Source: Rhizophagus irregularis (taxonomy: Eukaryota > Glomeromycota > Glomeromycetes > Glomerales > Glomeraceae). From it: a stretch of 64,000 bases of DNA. The stretch is taken from NCBI RefSeq assembly GCF_026210795.1, contig NC_089434.1:2356001-2420000 (forward strand). Direction: 5' to 3'. The notes beneath the pieces are model-generated. The model was not told the DNA's origin. It did not search any database and worked only from the letters and a program-made list of their open reading frames with translations. The translations under genes were made by a program, and so were the position numbers. This document shows positions 1 to 11,429 of this stretch, piece after piece; positions within the stretch are counted from its first letter, which is position 1, and every line of letters begins with the position of its first letter.

Positions 1-362
1 AGTAAAAATAAAAAAAATAAAAATAAAAAAAATGAACTTACCATAGTTCATTCTTTTAAATCCTGGCCGTTCCTTTATCTCACGTCCAGGTTTCCTAAAA
101 AAAAAGGGAACATTAATTACGTTCCCTTAAATAAAAAATAAAAAAAAAACTTAAAAAAAAGGAATGAACTTACCATAGTTCGTTCATTTTTTTTAAATCC
201 TGGTCGTATCATTAGGCTTCGTTCATCCAAGCTTCCTACTAAAAAAGAAGGGAACTGTTAATTACGTTCCCTCAAGTAAAAATAATAACAAAAAAAGAAA
301 TGAACTTACCTAGTTCGTGCTTTTAAATCTTGGTCGTCCAGCTTCGTCCGTTCGTCCAGAAA
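1..362 (-). repeat. Hairpin-intron tandem array A1 (cut by window edge)
   Basis: About three units of roughly 120 bp. Read on the minus strand, each unit has a hairpin GGGAACGTAATTAATGTTCC, a pyrimidine tract, a 3' splice-like TTTAG, an exon-like spacer containing CCTGG and CGG motifs, and then a 5' splice-like GGTAAGTTC inside a second hairpin (AATGAACT/AAGTTCATT). The layout matches the arrays at 11.4, 20.8, 50.5 and 58 kb. The array continues beyond the left edge, so its carrier element is unknown. No open reading frame of note is present. Confidence 0.65.
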
Positions 363-1462
363 AAGGTTTTTTTTAAAAAAATTTGATTCAAATCTGTTCA
401 AATCGAATCAGATTTTCTTGTGTTATGATCTGATCCAATCTGAAATTGATTGGATCAGATTTTTTTACTGATCTGATTTACGGATTAAAATTTTGAAAAC
501 CGAACTGAATCTGGCTCAGATCAAATCTGCGGATCCAGATCAAATCAGATTTTTTTTGAAGCACTACTTAACGCATCTACTATAACGTATAATGTAATAA
601 TATAACTCTAAGGAGAGGATAAGTTTGCATCTTACTAATGAGTCTTTTTCATTTTTTTATGATCACTACATAACGAGTTATCTTAATTTTACATTTTTTT
701 AAAATTTTAAACGTTAAAAAATAAAAATTCTGATCTAAGATATAACCTATCTTTTACTGATTGCATTAGAATAATCTTTAGCTTATTAGAACTGTCTCAA
801 TGAGACAAGTTGAATGATAGTAAGATCATATCTCTAGCATTGATATATCACGAGATAAATCATGCTAAGCAAATTTAGAAAATCAGCATTAGAAGGTATC
901 TATTGATACTAGAAATATAATCTTACCATCATTCAACTCGTTTTATTAAGATTTGAGATAGTTCTAATGAGCTAAAAATCGTTTTAATGCAATCAGTAAA
1001 AGATAGGTTATATCTTAGATTAGAATTTTTATTTTTTGACATTCAAAATTTAAAAAAATGTGAAAATTAAGATAACTCGTTATGTAGTAATTATAAAAAA
1101 ATAAAAAGGACTCATTAGATTCGTTTCATTAAGACCTATCAAATAATGCTAAAATCATTTCTCTAGGATCAATAAATACAATTCTAGCATTAATTTCTTA
1201 AAAAATGTTTAGTGTTGATTACTTCGTGATATATCAAGGCTAAAGAAATGATCTTACCACCATTTGACGCATCTTGATGAAATGATTCTAATGAGCTATT
1301 GCTCGTCTTTATATGATTACTAGTTGCTGAGTTATTACAATTTTGCATTTATTTTAAAAATCAGATAGAACTGAATTGAACTGAACAGTTCTGGTTCAGT
1401 TTTCATTTAGTTTCAATTCCTACCTAAACTGAAAAAACCTGCACTAAACTGACCCATTTAGA
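363..1462. mobile_element. Decayed foldback hAT-like element
   Basis: Two arms, about 620-960 and 960-1280, are inverted relative to each other. They carry degenerate copies of the module GTCTCRATGAGACRAGT...GGTAAGATCA...CTCTAGCAT seen in the well-preserved element at 33673-34837. The right end reads CCCATTTAGAGCTTTA, matching that family's TIR (TARAGCTCCGAAYGGGT on the other strand). I could not place a clean left TIR or a TSD, so this is an old relative rather than a defined copy. Confidence 0.5.
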
Positions 1463-2219
1463 GCTTTAAACCATTTTTTAGTAAAAAAAACAAAAAAAAA
1501 TTTTTAATGAAAAAACATCGAATCTGACATTTTTTTATTAAAAGAAACAAAAAAAATTTTTTTAATGAAAAAATATCAAATCTGACGTTTTTCATTAAAA
1601 GAAACAAAAAAAATTTTTTTAATGAAAAAATATCAAATCTGACGTTTTTCATTAAAAGAAACAAAAAAAAAAGTTTTTAATAAAAAAATGTTGAACCTAA
1701 TGTTTTTCATTAAAAGAAATAAAAAAAAAAGTTTTTTAATGAAAAAATGCCGAATCTAACATTTTTTATTAAAAACACAATTTAATAAAAAAAATGACAT
1801 TTTTTCATTAAAAGATAATAAAAAAATGTTGAATCTGTGCTGTTTTTTTACATTAAAAGAAACGTAAAATAATATTTTTTTATTAAATAAAATGAAAAAT
1901 GTTTTTTTTTTAAAACATTAATAGGTTGGCTACGATCTCTACCTGACCTGATATAAAAAACATTTTGGCATAATATATGATATATAAAAAGTACTAAAAC
2001 GTTCTTTTTTATAAAAAAAAATGTTCAGCATTTTTTCTTATAATTTGATATATAAAAAACACTTAAATGTTTTTTTGACTCAAAATATATCAGGTTAACT
2101 AGATCAGGTGCGTATCGAACTAATTCGTAATATTTAGATCAATAAGGTCATCAAATGGCTGACTCACCTCGCCAATGCGAGCCAATTACTTCGATCTAAT
2201 CGACCCATTCAAAGCTTTC
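1463..2219. repeat. Tandem repeat (~60 bp) ending in a hAT-like terminus
   Basis: Positions 1480-1790 hold five or six tandem copies built around ATCAAATCTGACGTTTTTC and TTAAAAGAAAC; open frames through them are repeat artefacts. The right end at about 2200-2215 reads GACCCATTCAAAGCTTT, the inverted form of the GCTCCGAA-type TIR. The same sequence types recur at 40398-40935, so this is a second copy of a dispersed element. Confidence 0.5.
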
Positions 2220-2221
2220 TA

Positions 2222-2535
2222 ACTTCGAAAGATTAGAATATATTTCTTCTGAAATTTACAATTTTTTTTAATTCTTCTTTAAATTCATCTATATCTTGTT
2301 CTAATTTTACAACTCTAGCTCTAAATTCAGTATTTTTGATAATAATATTTGTCCTGTTTTTCTTTAATTCTTTAATTTTAACCTTAAATTTAACTTTTAT
2401 ATTATTATGTCTGATACATTTATTTATAACATTTACTTGAAGATAAATATATCCTTAATAATAGCTTTATCAGCCTTATTTTTAGTTTCAAGTTCAGCAA
2501 TATACTGTTTCAATACTTTATGTTTGAATGGGTTA
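2222..2535 (-). pseudogene. Coiled-coil protein remnant
   Basis: On the minus strand a stretch rich in Lys, Glu and Ile can be read, including an AELETKNKADKAIIKD segment and further on a FRARVVKLEQDIDEFKEELK segment. This has the heptad look of a coiled coil. Stops and at least one frame change separate the two parts. Similar Glu/Lys-rich C-terminal regions occur in expanded AM-fungal families of unknown function. No domain beyond the coiled coil is visible, and the call is tentative. Confidence 0.3.
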
Positions 2536-2885
2536 GCTTTATTAATTGATATGATTAATAATAGATAATTTATATAATTATAAAGGAATTATTTAATATT
2601 ATATGGCAAATATAAAGACTTACTTTATTAATACATAAAAAAAATAATACAAAAGTTTGGGATGTAACAAAGAAAAAGAATCATAAGAAATATTTTTAAT
2701 AAATATGAAAATTTATATTGTACTAAAAATAAATCTAACTAATAAAGTTATTCTTGATAGTTAATTACCCCTGCATTACTATTTACAATTACATGATTAA
2801 TTGTGATATTTTAGCATACAATCACATAATAGTAAAAATTTTATAAATATAATAAATATTAAGTTATTGGATTATTACTTAGTAA
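2536..2885. other. AT-rich spacer
   Basis: No gene, repeat array or RNA gene is recognisable in this stretch. Confidence 0.5.
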
Positions 2886-3262
2886 AAAATGGTAATTGGA
2901 CAATTGGACATTTTGGACATTTGTCTAAAACCTGTCCAAAACTTGTAAACTTGTCCAAAACAAAACCTTTTTTCATTGGACAGGTTTTGGACAGGTCACA
3001 TGACAAAAAATTAATTTTGGCCAGAATTATGACTAATTTTAGCTAATAATTTAATTTTAGTTCAATTAATAAATTGATTTTTTTACATTAATTTTTTATC
3101 ATTTAATTTATTAAATATTTACTTTTTTATTATATTTCTATTTTATTTTTAGTTTCAGTTGATGAATATTAGAACTCTTGAACAGTCCAAAACTATGTCC
3201 AAAATTGTCCAATTAAAAAACCAATTGGACAAGTCCAAAACCCAAAAATGCCCCCGGGTATT
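2886..3262. repeat. TGGACA-rich repeat element
   Basis: Two blocks (2890-3000 and 3180-3250) are rich in TTGGACA / TGTCCAA words in both orientations and flank an AT-rich core. This resembles the subterminal repeats of a small non-autonomous DNA transposon. No clear TIR or TSD could be fixed. Confidence 0.4.
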
Positions 3263-3589
3263 GGGTATTTACAAATTCATAAAAGTTTATGAAACAAATA
3301 ATTATTTTTGAAATAAATTAAAGTGAATTAAATATATCAGCTTGCCTTTTTATGTTTGACCTTTTATCATTTCTGACGTGATAAGCTCCGGAATTCGTAA
3401 CTAAAAAAGATTGTTCATCAAACAAAAAACGATTACTTTAAAAGGTATTTCGATAAAAATATGCGAGTTACGCGTGTATTCGCTTAGTAATACAAATTTC
3501 CGATTTACCTCCTTGTGTGACTAACATGGCCTGCATATATTGAAGAAGGTAATACAGTCTTTGTGGTATCTTCCGTAATATTTGTAATT
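3263..3589. other. Upstream region of the IML2-like gene
   Basis: A non-repetitive stretch with slightly higher G+C than its surroundings just 5' of the IML2-like gene. It presumably holds the promoter. No specific motif can be supported. Confidence 0.3.
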
Positions 3590-5989
3590 ATGGGTCCAAA
3601 GAATGGAAATGCTTCTAATAGCAATATAGATTATGAAGATTCTGACGATCACGATATTTCTGATAATATAGATTTAAACAATGTCAAACTCAATACATTA
3701 TCTGCGAATGAGCAAGAAAAAGAAGGTATTACATATACATTTGTACGTTGTAGGATATGTATTCCATTATTCTAATTATTTTTGGTTTTTCTAATGTTAG
3801 ATGAGAGAATGTGGCAAGGGGTATGAAACTTTGATGAATCCAATGTCCAAAAAATTTCTTGTCATCTTTGATCCGATCCTGTTTAATATTCTATTCTATA
3901 GGTTCAAGCTTTTTTTTGCAATCGGTATACAGAAGCGCAGGAAATTTTTGCAGAAAAAGCAGATATTGATCCTTTATATGCCCTAGGTCAAGGGTGTATA
4001 TCATTTCTAAAAGGTAAGTTGATTAACCTAGTTATCATTACATTTATTAGTATTGTTTTTTAACATTTATTTCTTTATTTAGCGGTAACAACTTTTAACG
4101 AGCAGGATATTTCTATTGCAATTAAACAACTTGTTTCTGCAGAATCCTTAGCTAGCGCACAGATAGGAGCCTTTAAATCGCAATCAAGTATAGGATCAAG
4201 TTTCGGAAAGTTTATATCCAATTTAAATTACTTTGGAAATAGTAACAAGAATCAACAATTTATGTCAAATGGACAATTAAGAAGTACTGTTATTAAGGCT
4301 GAATCATTATTGTTGATAGCTCTTATTCAATTACTCCAAGAAAGTATTATTAGTTATGTAAAAGCAGGGTTGAACTTAAGACGAGGTAAATTAAATTATT
4401 TCTTATTTATTTATTTATTCTCTTTATTCATTGAATTTATACTACTAGGTTATAAAAACTACGAAATTGTGTGGAATGAAATTAATAAACCTGGCTTCAA
4501 TGTATCCGTGGATTATCATACTAAAGGGGGTGTAGAGTTTGGGTCGGTAATTTTTTGATGTAATTATGTTTTTATGTTGGCCAGATCTTTTTATATTTAT
4601 TAACATAATTTTGTTTATAATCTTTAGTTATGGAACATGTAATCTTGTACTTTCATTTATGCCTGGAAAAATTATAAAAATTATATCTGCTATAGGTTAT
4701 AGGGGGAATAAAGAATTAGGTATAGAATTACTAAACGCATCTTTAAAAGGAAGAGGGATAAGGTCGCCATTGGCATCTCTCTTGTAAGTTGTTGATACAT
4801 AAATTTCTATATTGCTACTTGACTTGTATGTTATTAATGTTCTTATGGACTGCAGATTTGTGACATCTTATACAATGCTGACTTCTTTTTCACCATCTAC
4901 TTTGGGCCCAGATAATGTATTTAATCCATATAAATATGTGGCATGAAATTTCATATTTATAATTAAGGTTTAATTCTTAAAATTGTTATACGTTTAGATA
5001 CCGAAAGCTGAAGAATATATTCAAGATGCTTTGAAACAATTTCCCGGATCTGATTTTTTTACTTTTTTCGCCGGCCGTAATCTCCGGCTCAAACGTGATT
5101 TGGATGCGTCTACCGAAGCATTCATATCAGTAAATCACAACCTAAAAGAAGGTTTTGGTGTCGAACTGAGACGTTTATGTGACTATGAATTGGGAATGAA
5201 CTACGCGATGACTTTACAATGGGGAAAAGCTGCACAATGTTTTGACACGCTTGCAACAGAGAACTATTGGAGTCCCGCGTTTTTCCGTTATTTTCAAGCA
5301 GCTTGTCTAGAAATGCAGGGGAAAAAGAAGGAAGCGATAGCTTTATACATAGAAGTTCCAGGTTTATCTGTTCGAAAATTTGGTGGTCGTACTATTCTAG
5401 TAGAACAGTATATTACACGTAAAGTAAAAAATTATATGGCGAAAAATTTTGAAAATACATTATTACCGGGTTTGGAGATTTTACTTATATGGAATAGTTT
5501 TGCATGTATGAAGAAAGAAGATTTGATCCGTTGTTTAGATATTGTTAATTCAAAATTGGACACTTTAAACAATAGCAATATAATTGATTCACAATGTATG
5601 CTTCTTCTTATCAAAAGTTCTATATTGAACCAGCTTCATCGATTTCAAGAAACGAATCAATGTCTCAGATGGATACTTGATCATAATGGTGACATAGTTG
5701 ATGATAAATTTATTGAACCATTCGCATTCTGGGAAATGGGAGTTGCCGCTTTTTTAAACGAAAATCTAGAAAAGGCTAAATTAGTATGGGAAGAGACTGC
5801 TAATTTTAATGGATATGAATTTGAATTTAGGTAATATGTAAAAAAAAACAAAAACAAAAAAAAAATTTCAAGCAAATTTTGTTTAACCATTCTTTTTATT
5901 ACAGGCTTGCAATGCGATTACATTTGTCATTAATGAAATTAAATGACATGCTTCCTGATAAAAAGAAAAAATCAAGAACTTTTATATAA
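3590..5989 (+). CDS. IML2/TTC39-family protein (DUF3808), spliced
   Basis: The family comprises tetratricopeptide-like proteins; yeast Iml2 works in lipid-droplet and inclusion-body clearance, and animal TTC39 proteins are related. Exons inferred by conserved frame: 3590-3725, about 3808-3840, 3902-4013, 4083-4385, 4449-4542, 4628-4783, 4856-4916, 4998-5830 and 5905-5989. Introns are 60-85 nt with GT...AG ends. The exon 5/6 junction forms the diagnostic GVEFGYG-NLVLSFMP motif, followed by KIISAIGYRGNKELGIELL. Exon 8 carries the helical TPR-like region (AMTLQWGKAAQCFDTLA, YFQAACLEMQGKKKEAIALY). The C-terminus ends at a lysine cluster. Exon 2 boundaries are the weakest: the donor near 3841 is non-canonical. 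The start ATG at 3590 gives an acidic, Asn/Asp-rich N-terminus. No disabling mutation was seen, so this is the best-preserved gene here. Confidence 0.85.
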
Positions 5990-7429
5990 TTAGTTAACTT
6001 TATTAATTTGAACTAATCTTCGAGAGTATACCTTTATATAATATTATTAATTATTTTGTGCAAACATTTTACTGTAAGAACAATAGACAATGTTCGTAGA
6101 ATAAATTTTTTAGACATTTCCTAGCAACAATGTTTCCACATCCCACGTCATTGCCGCTGCTACAAAGTAATTCTTTTACCTTACTAGAAAAATTTCCTCC
6201 ACTCGCGTATCTTTCAAAATAATCTTATAATTGTAATCTATTCACTTCTTAGTCATTTGGTAACGGATATTCACTATTCTTTACATTAATAAATTTTCCT
6301 CTATAGAAAATGCGAGATCAGCCTCGCTCGAAGCAATTCAAATGTTGCTAAAAAGTATAAATTACCATATAGACATACAGTACTTACGAATTTACTAATG
6401 GGTAGTGCAATAAGTTGATTATATGTATATAGCAAAAATTTCATTGAGAAAAATCAGTTTAAGTATTAATTAGAAAAATTAGAAATTGATATATTATGGT
6501 TATTCTGTTAAAATCATGTTAATAGACTGACATTTTTCAATTATATAGGTTATGAATTAATCTTTTACTACAATTTTTAATTATACTTAATACTTTTATT
6601 ATAAAATTTTAATAATATTAACTAACTATTACTATGGCTTTGCTTAAATATAATAATCTAATTATTGGCATGTTTTTTGTACATTCTCTGGTAAAAGGTC
6701 TCTAAAAATTAAAAAATAACAAATAAAAAGTCAGATTCTTAATAATAAAATTACAAATTTAAAGTTTAAGTACAAAACATTATTTAGAAATATTTTTTTA
6801 TTTAATTAATTTTGCAGATATGTTTAATTTTTAAAATGGAACTTTTTAATCAAAGTAGTTATAGCAAAATAAATGCCAAAAGTCAACTTTTTTAACTAAA
6901 ATTGCTTGCTAAAATTAGTATAAATAGTAAAAAGATAAAATTAAAGTTTTAAATCTAATCTAATAGGATAAATAACCTGATAGATGACTTAAATATTTAG
7001 ATTAAATTAGTTATCTGATTAGAAATTTAAACTAGATATACAGTTAAACCTTTATATATTAATACAGTTTTTTTTTAAAAAAAATATTATTATATTAAAA
7101 ATATCAGTATATATTTGTTAGCAAATTATAATATAGGCCAAAATTTAATTTTTACCAGCATTATAATTAACTTTTTGAACAATTAACTAAGCCAAAATTA
7201 TGATATTATATTTCTATATTTAATTTTACAAAAAAATTTAAGATTCTTAATATACACTAGTATGCAAAATATGTATCACATAACTATAATTTGTTATCCA
7301 TGTTACATCCCTATAGTTTTCTATTTTTACTATTTATTCTAAAAACAGAATTTTTTTCAGAAGGAAAAATCTTATTTGTTACATATTATATATCATCCCA
7401 ATAATTTTAGCCAAATTTATAATTTCAGC
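5990..7429. other. AT-rich intergenic DNA
   Basis: No coding region or array can be supported. The sequence is very A+T-rich with short homopolymers. The first few hundred bases probably include the 3' untranslated region of the upstream gene. Confidence 0.5.
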
Positions 7430-7975
7430 CAAAAATTACTGTAATTTCCAATTTTGGAAATTAAAGTACTATCAAAACTGAAACTTGGTAAAATTATTTC
7501 TGAAATTTTTTTATTTTCCAAAATTGGTAAAGTTAATTTGAAACTGGTAAAACTAATTTGAAACTGGTAAAACTAATCCAAAACTGATAAAACTTAATCT
7601 GAAACTGATAATTAATCTAAAATTAATAAAACTAATTAAATTAATAAAAAAAATTTAAAATTAGTAAAAATTAATTATTGTAATAAAAAACGTTGCAAAA
7701 TGTTTTTTATAATGAAAAACTGTTGCAAATAGTTTTTATTTTTTAATTTAAAAAAAAGAAAAAATGTACGTTATACTAGGGATACCAGTATCCTACCCAA
7801 AACACATGATTTGTACACTAATATCGTGACACAAAATCATTGTACGCTACTATAATTTAAACTTTTTGATTTATAATACATACAATAAACTCTTTTTATA
7901 CTTTTTATACTTGAACGAAACTTTTTTTATGTAAAAACTACTTTTCTTTTTATTTAAAATGTGAACTTTCTGACA

Positions 7976-8118
7976 AATACTCTTTCTTATTTAATAAATA
8001 TTTCACTTAAACACAATTTTATGAACTTTTTCCGCACATGAAAATTTCACTTAAACACAATTTTATGAACTTTCCCTGAACACGAAAAATTTCACTTAAA
8101 CACAATTTATGAACAACT
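7976..8118. repeat. Short tandem repeat (~50 bp x 3)
   Basis: Three copies of a unit containing TTTCACTTAAACACAATTT followed by ATGAACTTT lie directly 5' of the TTAGGG-rich array. Confidence 0.6.
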
Positions 8119-8180
8119 TTTCCCGAATGTAAAATTTAATAATCTTTATACGCGATGAGTAAGAGTTGCGTTTGCTATAG

Positions 8181-8332
8181 AATTACTTAGGGTTAGGGTT
8201 AGATTAGGTGCGTTGGTTAGGGAATTACTTAGGGTTAGAGTTAAGTTAGGTGCGTTAGTTAGGGAATTACTTAGGGTTAGAGTTAGGTTAGGTGCGTTGG
8301 TTAGGGAATTACTTAGGGTTAGGGTTAGGTAT
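8181..8332 (+). repeat. Telomere-like (TTAGGG) interstitial tandem array
   Basis: Four units of about 42 bp each contain AATTACTTAGGGTTAG followed by GTTAGGTGCGTTGGTTAGGG. TTAGGG is the telomere repeat of most fungi, but here it occurs as pairs inside a longer unit with a GGTGCG spacer. This looks like an expanded internal repeat of the surrounding MULE-like element rather than a chromosome end. Confidence 0.65.
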
Positions 8333-8380
8333 ATTTGCTAGAGGATTGTTTACTAATTATTTACACTTTGATTTTTTTAG

Positions 8381-8984
8381 ATGATTAAAGAGATCAACGA
8401 TCTTGATTTTGAAAATTCATCAGTTGATTTACCACTTAAAGATGAGATCAATTTATCTAAATGTAATGGTTTTGAAGATGATGATGAAGTTGAAGATAGA
8501 ATTGTATAGTGGACAAACTTTTACTTCATTTGACGTACTTGAGCAATTTTTAAAACGATATGCAACTCAAATAGAATTTGAAACAAAAATCGTTCGTGTT
8601 GAAAAAAAAGATGATGTATATGCTCAAAAAACTTACAAATGTCGTCATGGAGGCAAGTATGAACCTAAAAAAAGGCTTGATCCTACAGAAAATTGAGAGC
8701 GAGAATCAGCTTGTATAGAATGTGGTTTTTTGTTAAATGCTTCATATCGAAAATGTTCAAATTTAGTTTTTATTAACAAATTTGTTGAAGAATATAATCA
8801 TACGTTAAATAGTCAAGAATTACTTCATCAATTTGCTCTATCTTTGCGTAAAATACCTGTTAATGTAAAAGAAGAGATTCATTTTTTAGTTCAAGATTGC
8901 CAGTTAGGTGCTACAGTTTTAAAACGAATTTTAAGAAAGAAATTTTCAGATCAAGAAATTTATCATCAAGATCTTTATAATTAA
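8381..8984 (+). pseudogene. FAR1-type DNA-binding domain of a MULE transposase, broken
   Basis: An acidic leader from the ATG at 8381 (IKEINDLDFENSSVDL) runs out of frame near 8505. It continues in another frame as ELYSGQTFTSFDVLEQFL...YKCRHGGKYEPKKR, a FAR1 WRKY-GCM1-like zinc domain. An in-frame TGA at 8694 is followed in the same frame by the second Cys/His half (ACIECGFLLNASYRK) and a helical tail ending at 8984. The upstream TTTTTTTAG at 8380 resembles a splice acceptor. The DDE transposase core normally following FAR1 is absent. With one frameshift, one stop and the truncation, this is a pseudogene. Confidence 0.65.
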
Positions 8985-9960
8985 ATACACAAATTCATTT
9001 TAATCAAGAAAATTTAATGGTTGAATCGAACATATAATTAGTACAATCTAAAAATTTACGTTTCATTGTTTTTTCATTTCGTTCGCTTAATTAAGGCGCT
9101 TTACAAACTCATTTTAACTTTCGACAAAAGTCTAAACTTTAATTAGTAATAGTTTAAACTATGACAAAAGGTTTCGACAATAGCTAAATGTCTAAACTAT
9201 GTCTAAACTTTCTAATTAATAAAATTTAAAATAAATAATTATTAATACATTATTATATATATTTAAATAAATTTTTTACGAATAAATATTATATAATTAT
9301 TAATAAATATAATTGGACTTCCATATAATAATATTTTATATAGTTACATCATATAAAATTTCTCCTTATAATCATACTTTTGGGAAAATCCAATTTATAT
9401 ACTTATTATATAAAAAAACCTTTATATAATTACATCATAGTAAAAGCGAGCCTCTATATAGTTACCAATTTTTATAGAACTGATTAGATAACTATATAAA
9501 GATCTGACTGTACTAATAATAATATATAAAAAGTAAAATTATAAAACTGGTTATTAATTAAACTTACAATATATTTTAATATATATAATGATTTAAATAA
9601 TTAATATAATATATATTAAATTTTATAATTGCAAAACTGGTTAAATTTATATTTAATTATATAATTTATTATAATAAATGGTAAACTTTATTAATTACTA
9701 TGTAAAAATATATCTAAACCTTTTACAGTTTTACCAGTTTCGTCAGTTTCGCAGTTTCGCAAATTTTTAATTTTTTAATAAAATGTTTAAACTAGTTTCA
9801 ATTTTAACAATTGTCTGAACTACTTAGTTTCGCCCAGCAATCTTAGTTGCTTTATCAATTTGCGTTTTTATTCTTAATTAATATTTATTTAAAAAGTTTG
9901 TAAATAAAAAGTGAATTTTTAAATCAGAATTTGAATATTTTAAAAATCAGAGTTTAAATT
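8985..9960. other. AT-rich interior of the MULE-like element
   Basis: No coding potential was seen. A short run of GTTTC(A/G)CAGTTTCGC words lies at 9725-9760. Confidence 0.5.
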
Positions 9961-11429
9961 TGGGAAGGATACTGGTATCTCCTGGTATGAAATAAAAATT
10001 TTCTAAAAAAAAACCTATTTCATACTAACAGTTTTTATTAATTAGTTATTATAATAAAAAATGTTGTGAAATGTTTTTTATTATTTTATTTAACAAAAAC
10101 TATTAAAACAGTTTTTTTTCTTTAAATTTAAAGAAAATCATTTTGCAACAGTTTTTTATTATTGAGAGAAAACTGTTTTTAGTAATAGTTTTAATTAATA
10201 AAAAATGTTGAGAAATACTTTTTATTATATATTTTTTATTTTTATGATAAAAATGCTTACTAATAGTTTTTTTTTAAAATCTGCGTGAGTTTCAAACTAG
10301 TTTTAAAAGTTTTGGATTAGTTTCAAATGTTTTGGATTAGTTTAAAAGTTTTGGATTAATTTCAGAATAGTTTTAGGAATTTCAGAAACTGAAAAATAGT
10401 TTAATGCATCTTAAAGAATAACTTTTAGGAAAAAAATTTATAAATTCTTTGCATAAAGATTCATAATTTTTTTCATTTATTTCTTTTATACAGACAGCAT
10501 TTTTAGTTTAAAATTTAATTAAGTTTAAAAGCTGAAAAATATTTGAATACTACAAGGTTAAAGAACTGTATAGAAACATTAACCCTGTTCATTTCTGTTT
10601 TGTTCTGATCTGATTCGATTTTCACAAAATTTTTTTTGGCCAATCAAAAAACAGCGTAAATTGAGCAGAAAAATCCATATTATGATCTATTCCATTCTGT
10701 TCTAATTTTTTCTTTTTATAATTATGTCTAAAAAGAATATTTATTATTAATAATACAGAATTTAAATGATTCTTTTAACTCTTTTAATGATGATAAATTA
10801 AATAATAATAAAGATTTAATAAAAGAAGTACTTCATCAGGAAGTCACGGAAAAAATATTCATCACATGTACATTTTTGTAGATCATGTATATTATAATAT
10901 TCATTATTTTAAATGAATATGTAATATTTAACGTTAATGAACTTCATCAATGAGATTTTCATTATGATGTGCAACATTTAATAATGAAAATTCAATGTTT
11001 ATCAAATGGTATTGAGTGAATAAATTTATACATATTTGAAAATTTTATATCAGCCCCTATTTATTATTATATCATGTGATATAATTTTAAATAGACTGGC
11101 AACATGATTTTTTTTTAAACTTAAAGAAACTTTTTTTTTTATTCTTCTTATCCTTTTATTTTCCCTTTCCCGCCCTTTCTTTTCTCATGTTTCCCCTCTA
11201 TAAAATTCTTAACGAATCATTTAAATTATTTGACCTAAATTTGTAATGATCTACTATTTGATCCATATTTAACTTGGTCGAATATTAAACATAAATTTAA
11301 ACTTTTACTTTTTTTAGACTCCTTTATTCCCTTCCATTTCGTCCTTCACTTTCCCTTTCGTTCTCCCTTTCCTTTGGCTTCTACCTTTTTTCTCACACCT
11401 TTCTTTTGCTTCATTTTGTTGACAATACT

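Larger units (their letters stand above)
7772..9989. mobile_element. MULE-like element, degenerate, with TIRs
   Basis: The left end has GATACCAGTATCCTACCCAA and the right end the inverse (TTGGGAAGGATACTGGTATC, one mismatch), giving TIRs of about 30 bp. Inside are a short tandem repeat, a TTAGGG-rich array and a broken FAR1-domain gene. FAR1 domains are typical of MULE transposases. The catalytic part of the transposase is missing, so the element is not autonomous. No TSD could be read. Confidence 0.5.
7430..10440. mobile_element. Outer inverted-repeat element enclosing a MULE-like element
   Basis: The left arm (7440-7740) is made of AAACTGGTAAAACTAAT words and a GTTGCAAAATGTTTTTTAT block. 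The right arm (10030-10420) has the inverted counterparts (GTTTTGGATTAGTTTC, GTTGTGAAATGTTTTTTAT). The arms flank the element at 7772-9989 symmetrically, suggesting that the inner element inserted into, or is carried by, an older inverted-repeat element. Ends and TSD are not resolved. Confidence 0.45.

Noticed and set aside
1458-1664. Minus-strand open frame with repeated FDIFSLKKFFLF segments
   Set aside because: Direct translation of the 1.5-kb tandem repeat.
8181-8332. A true chromosome end or subtelomere
   Set aside because: The TTAGGG words are within longer units, are flanked by TIR-bordered element sequence, and unique genes lie on both sides.
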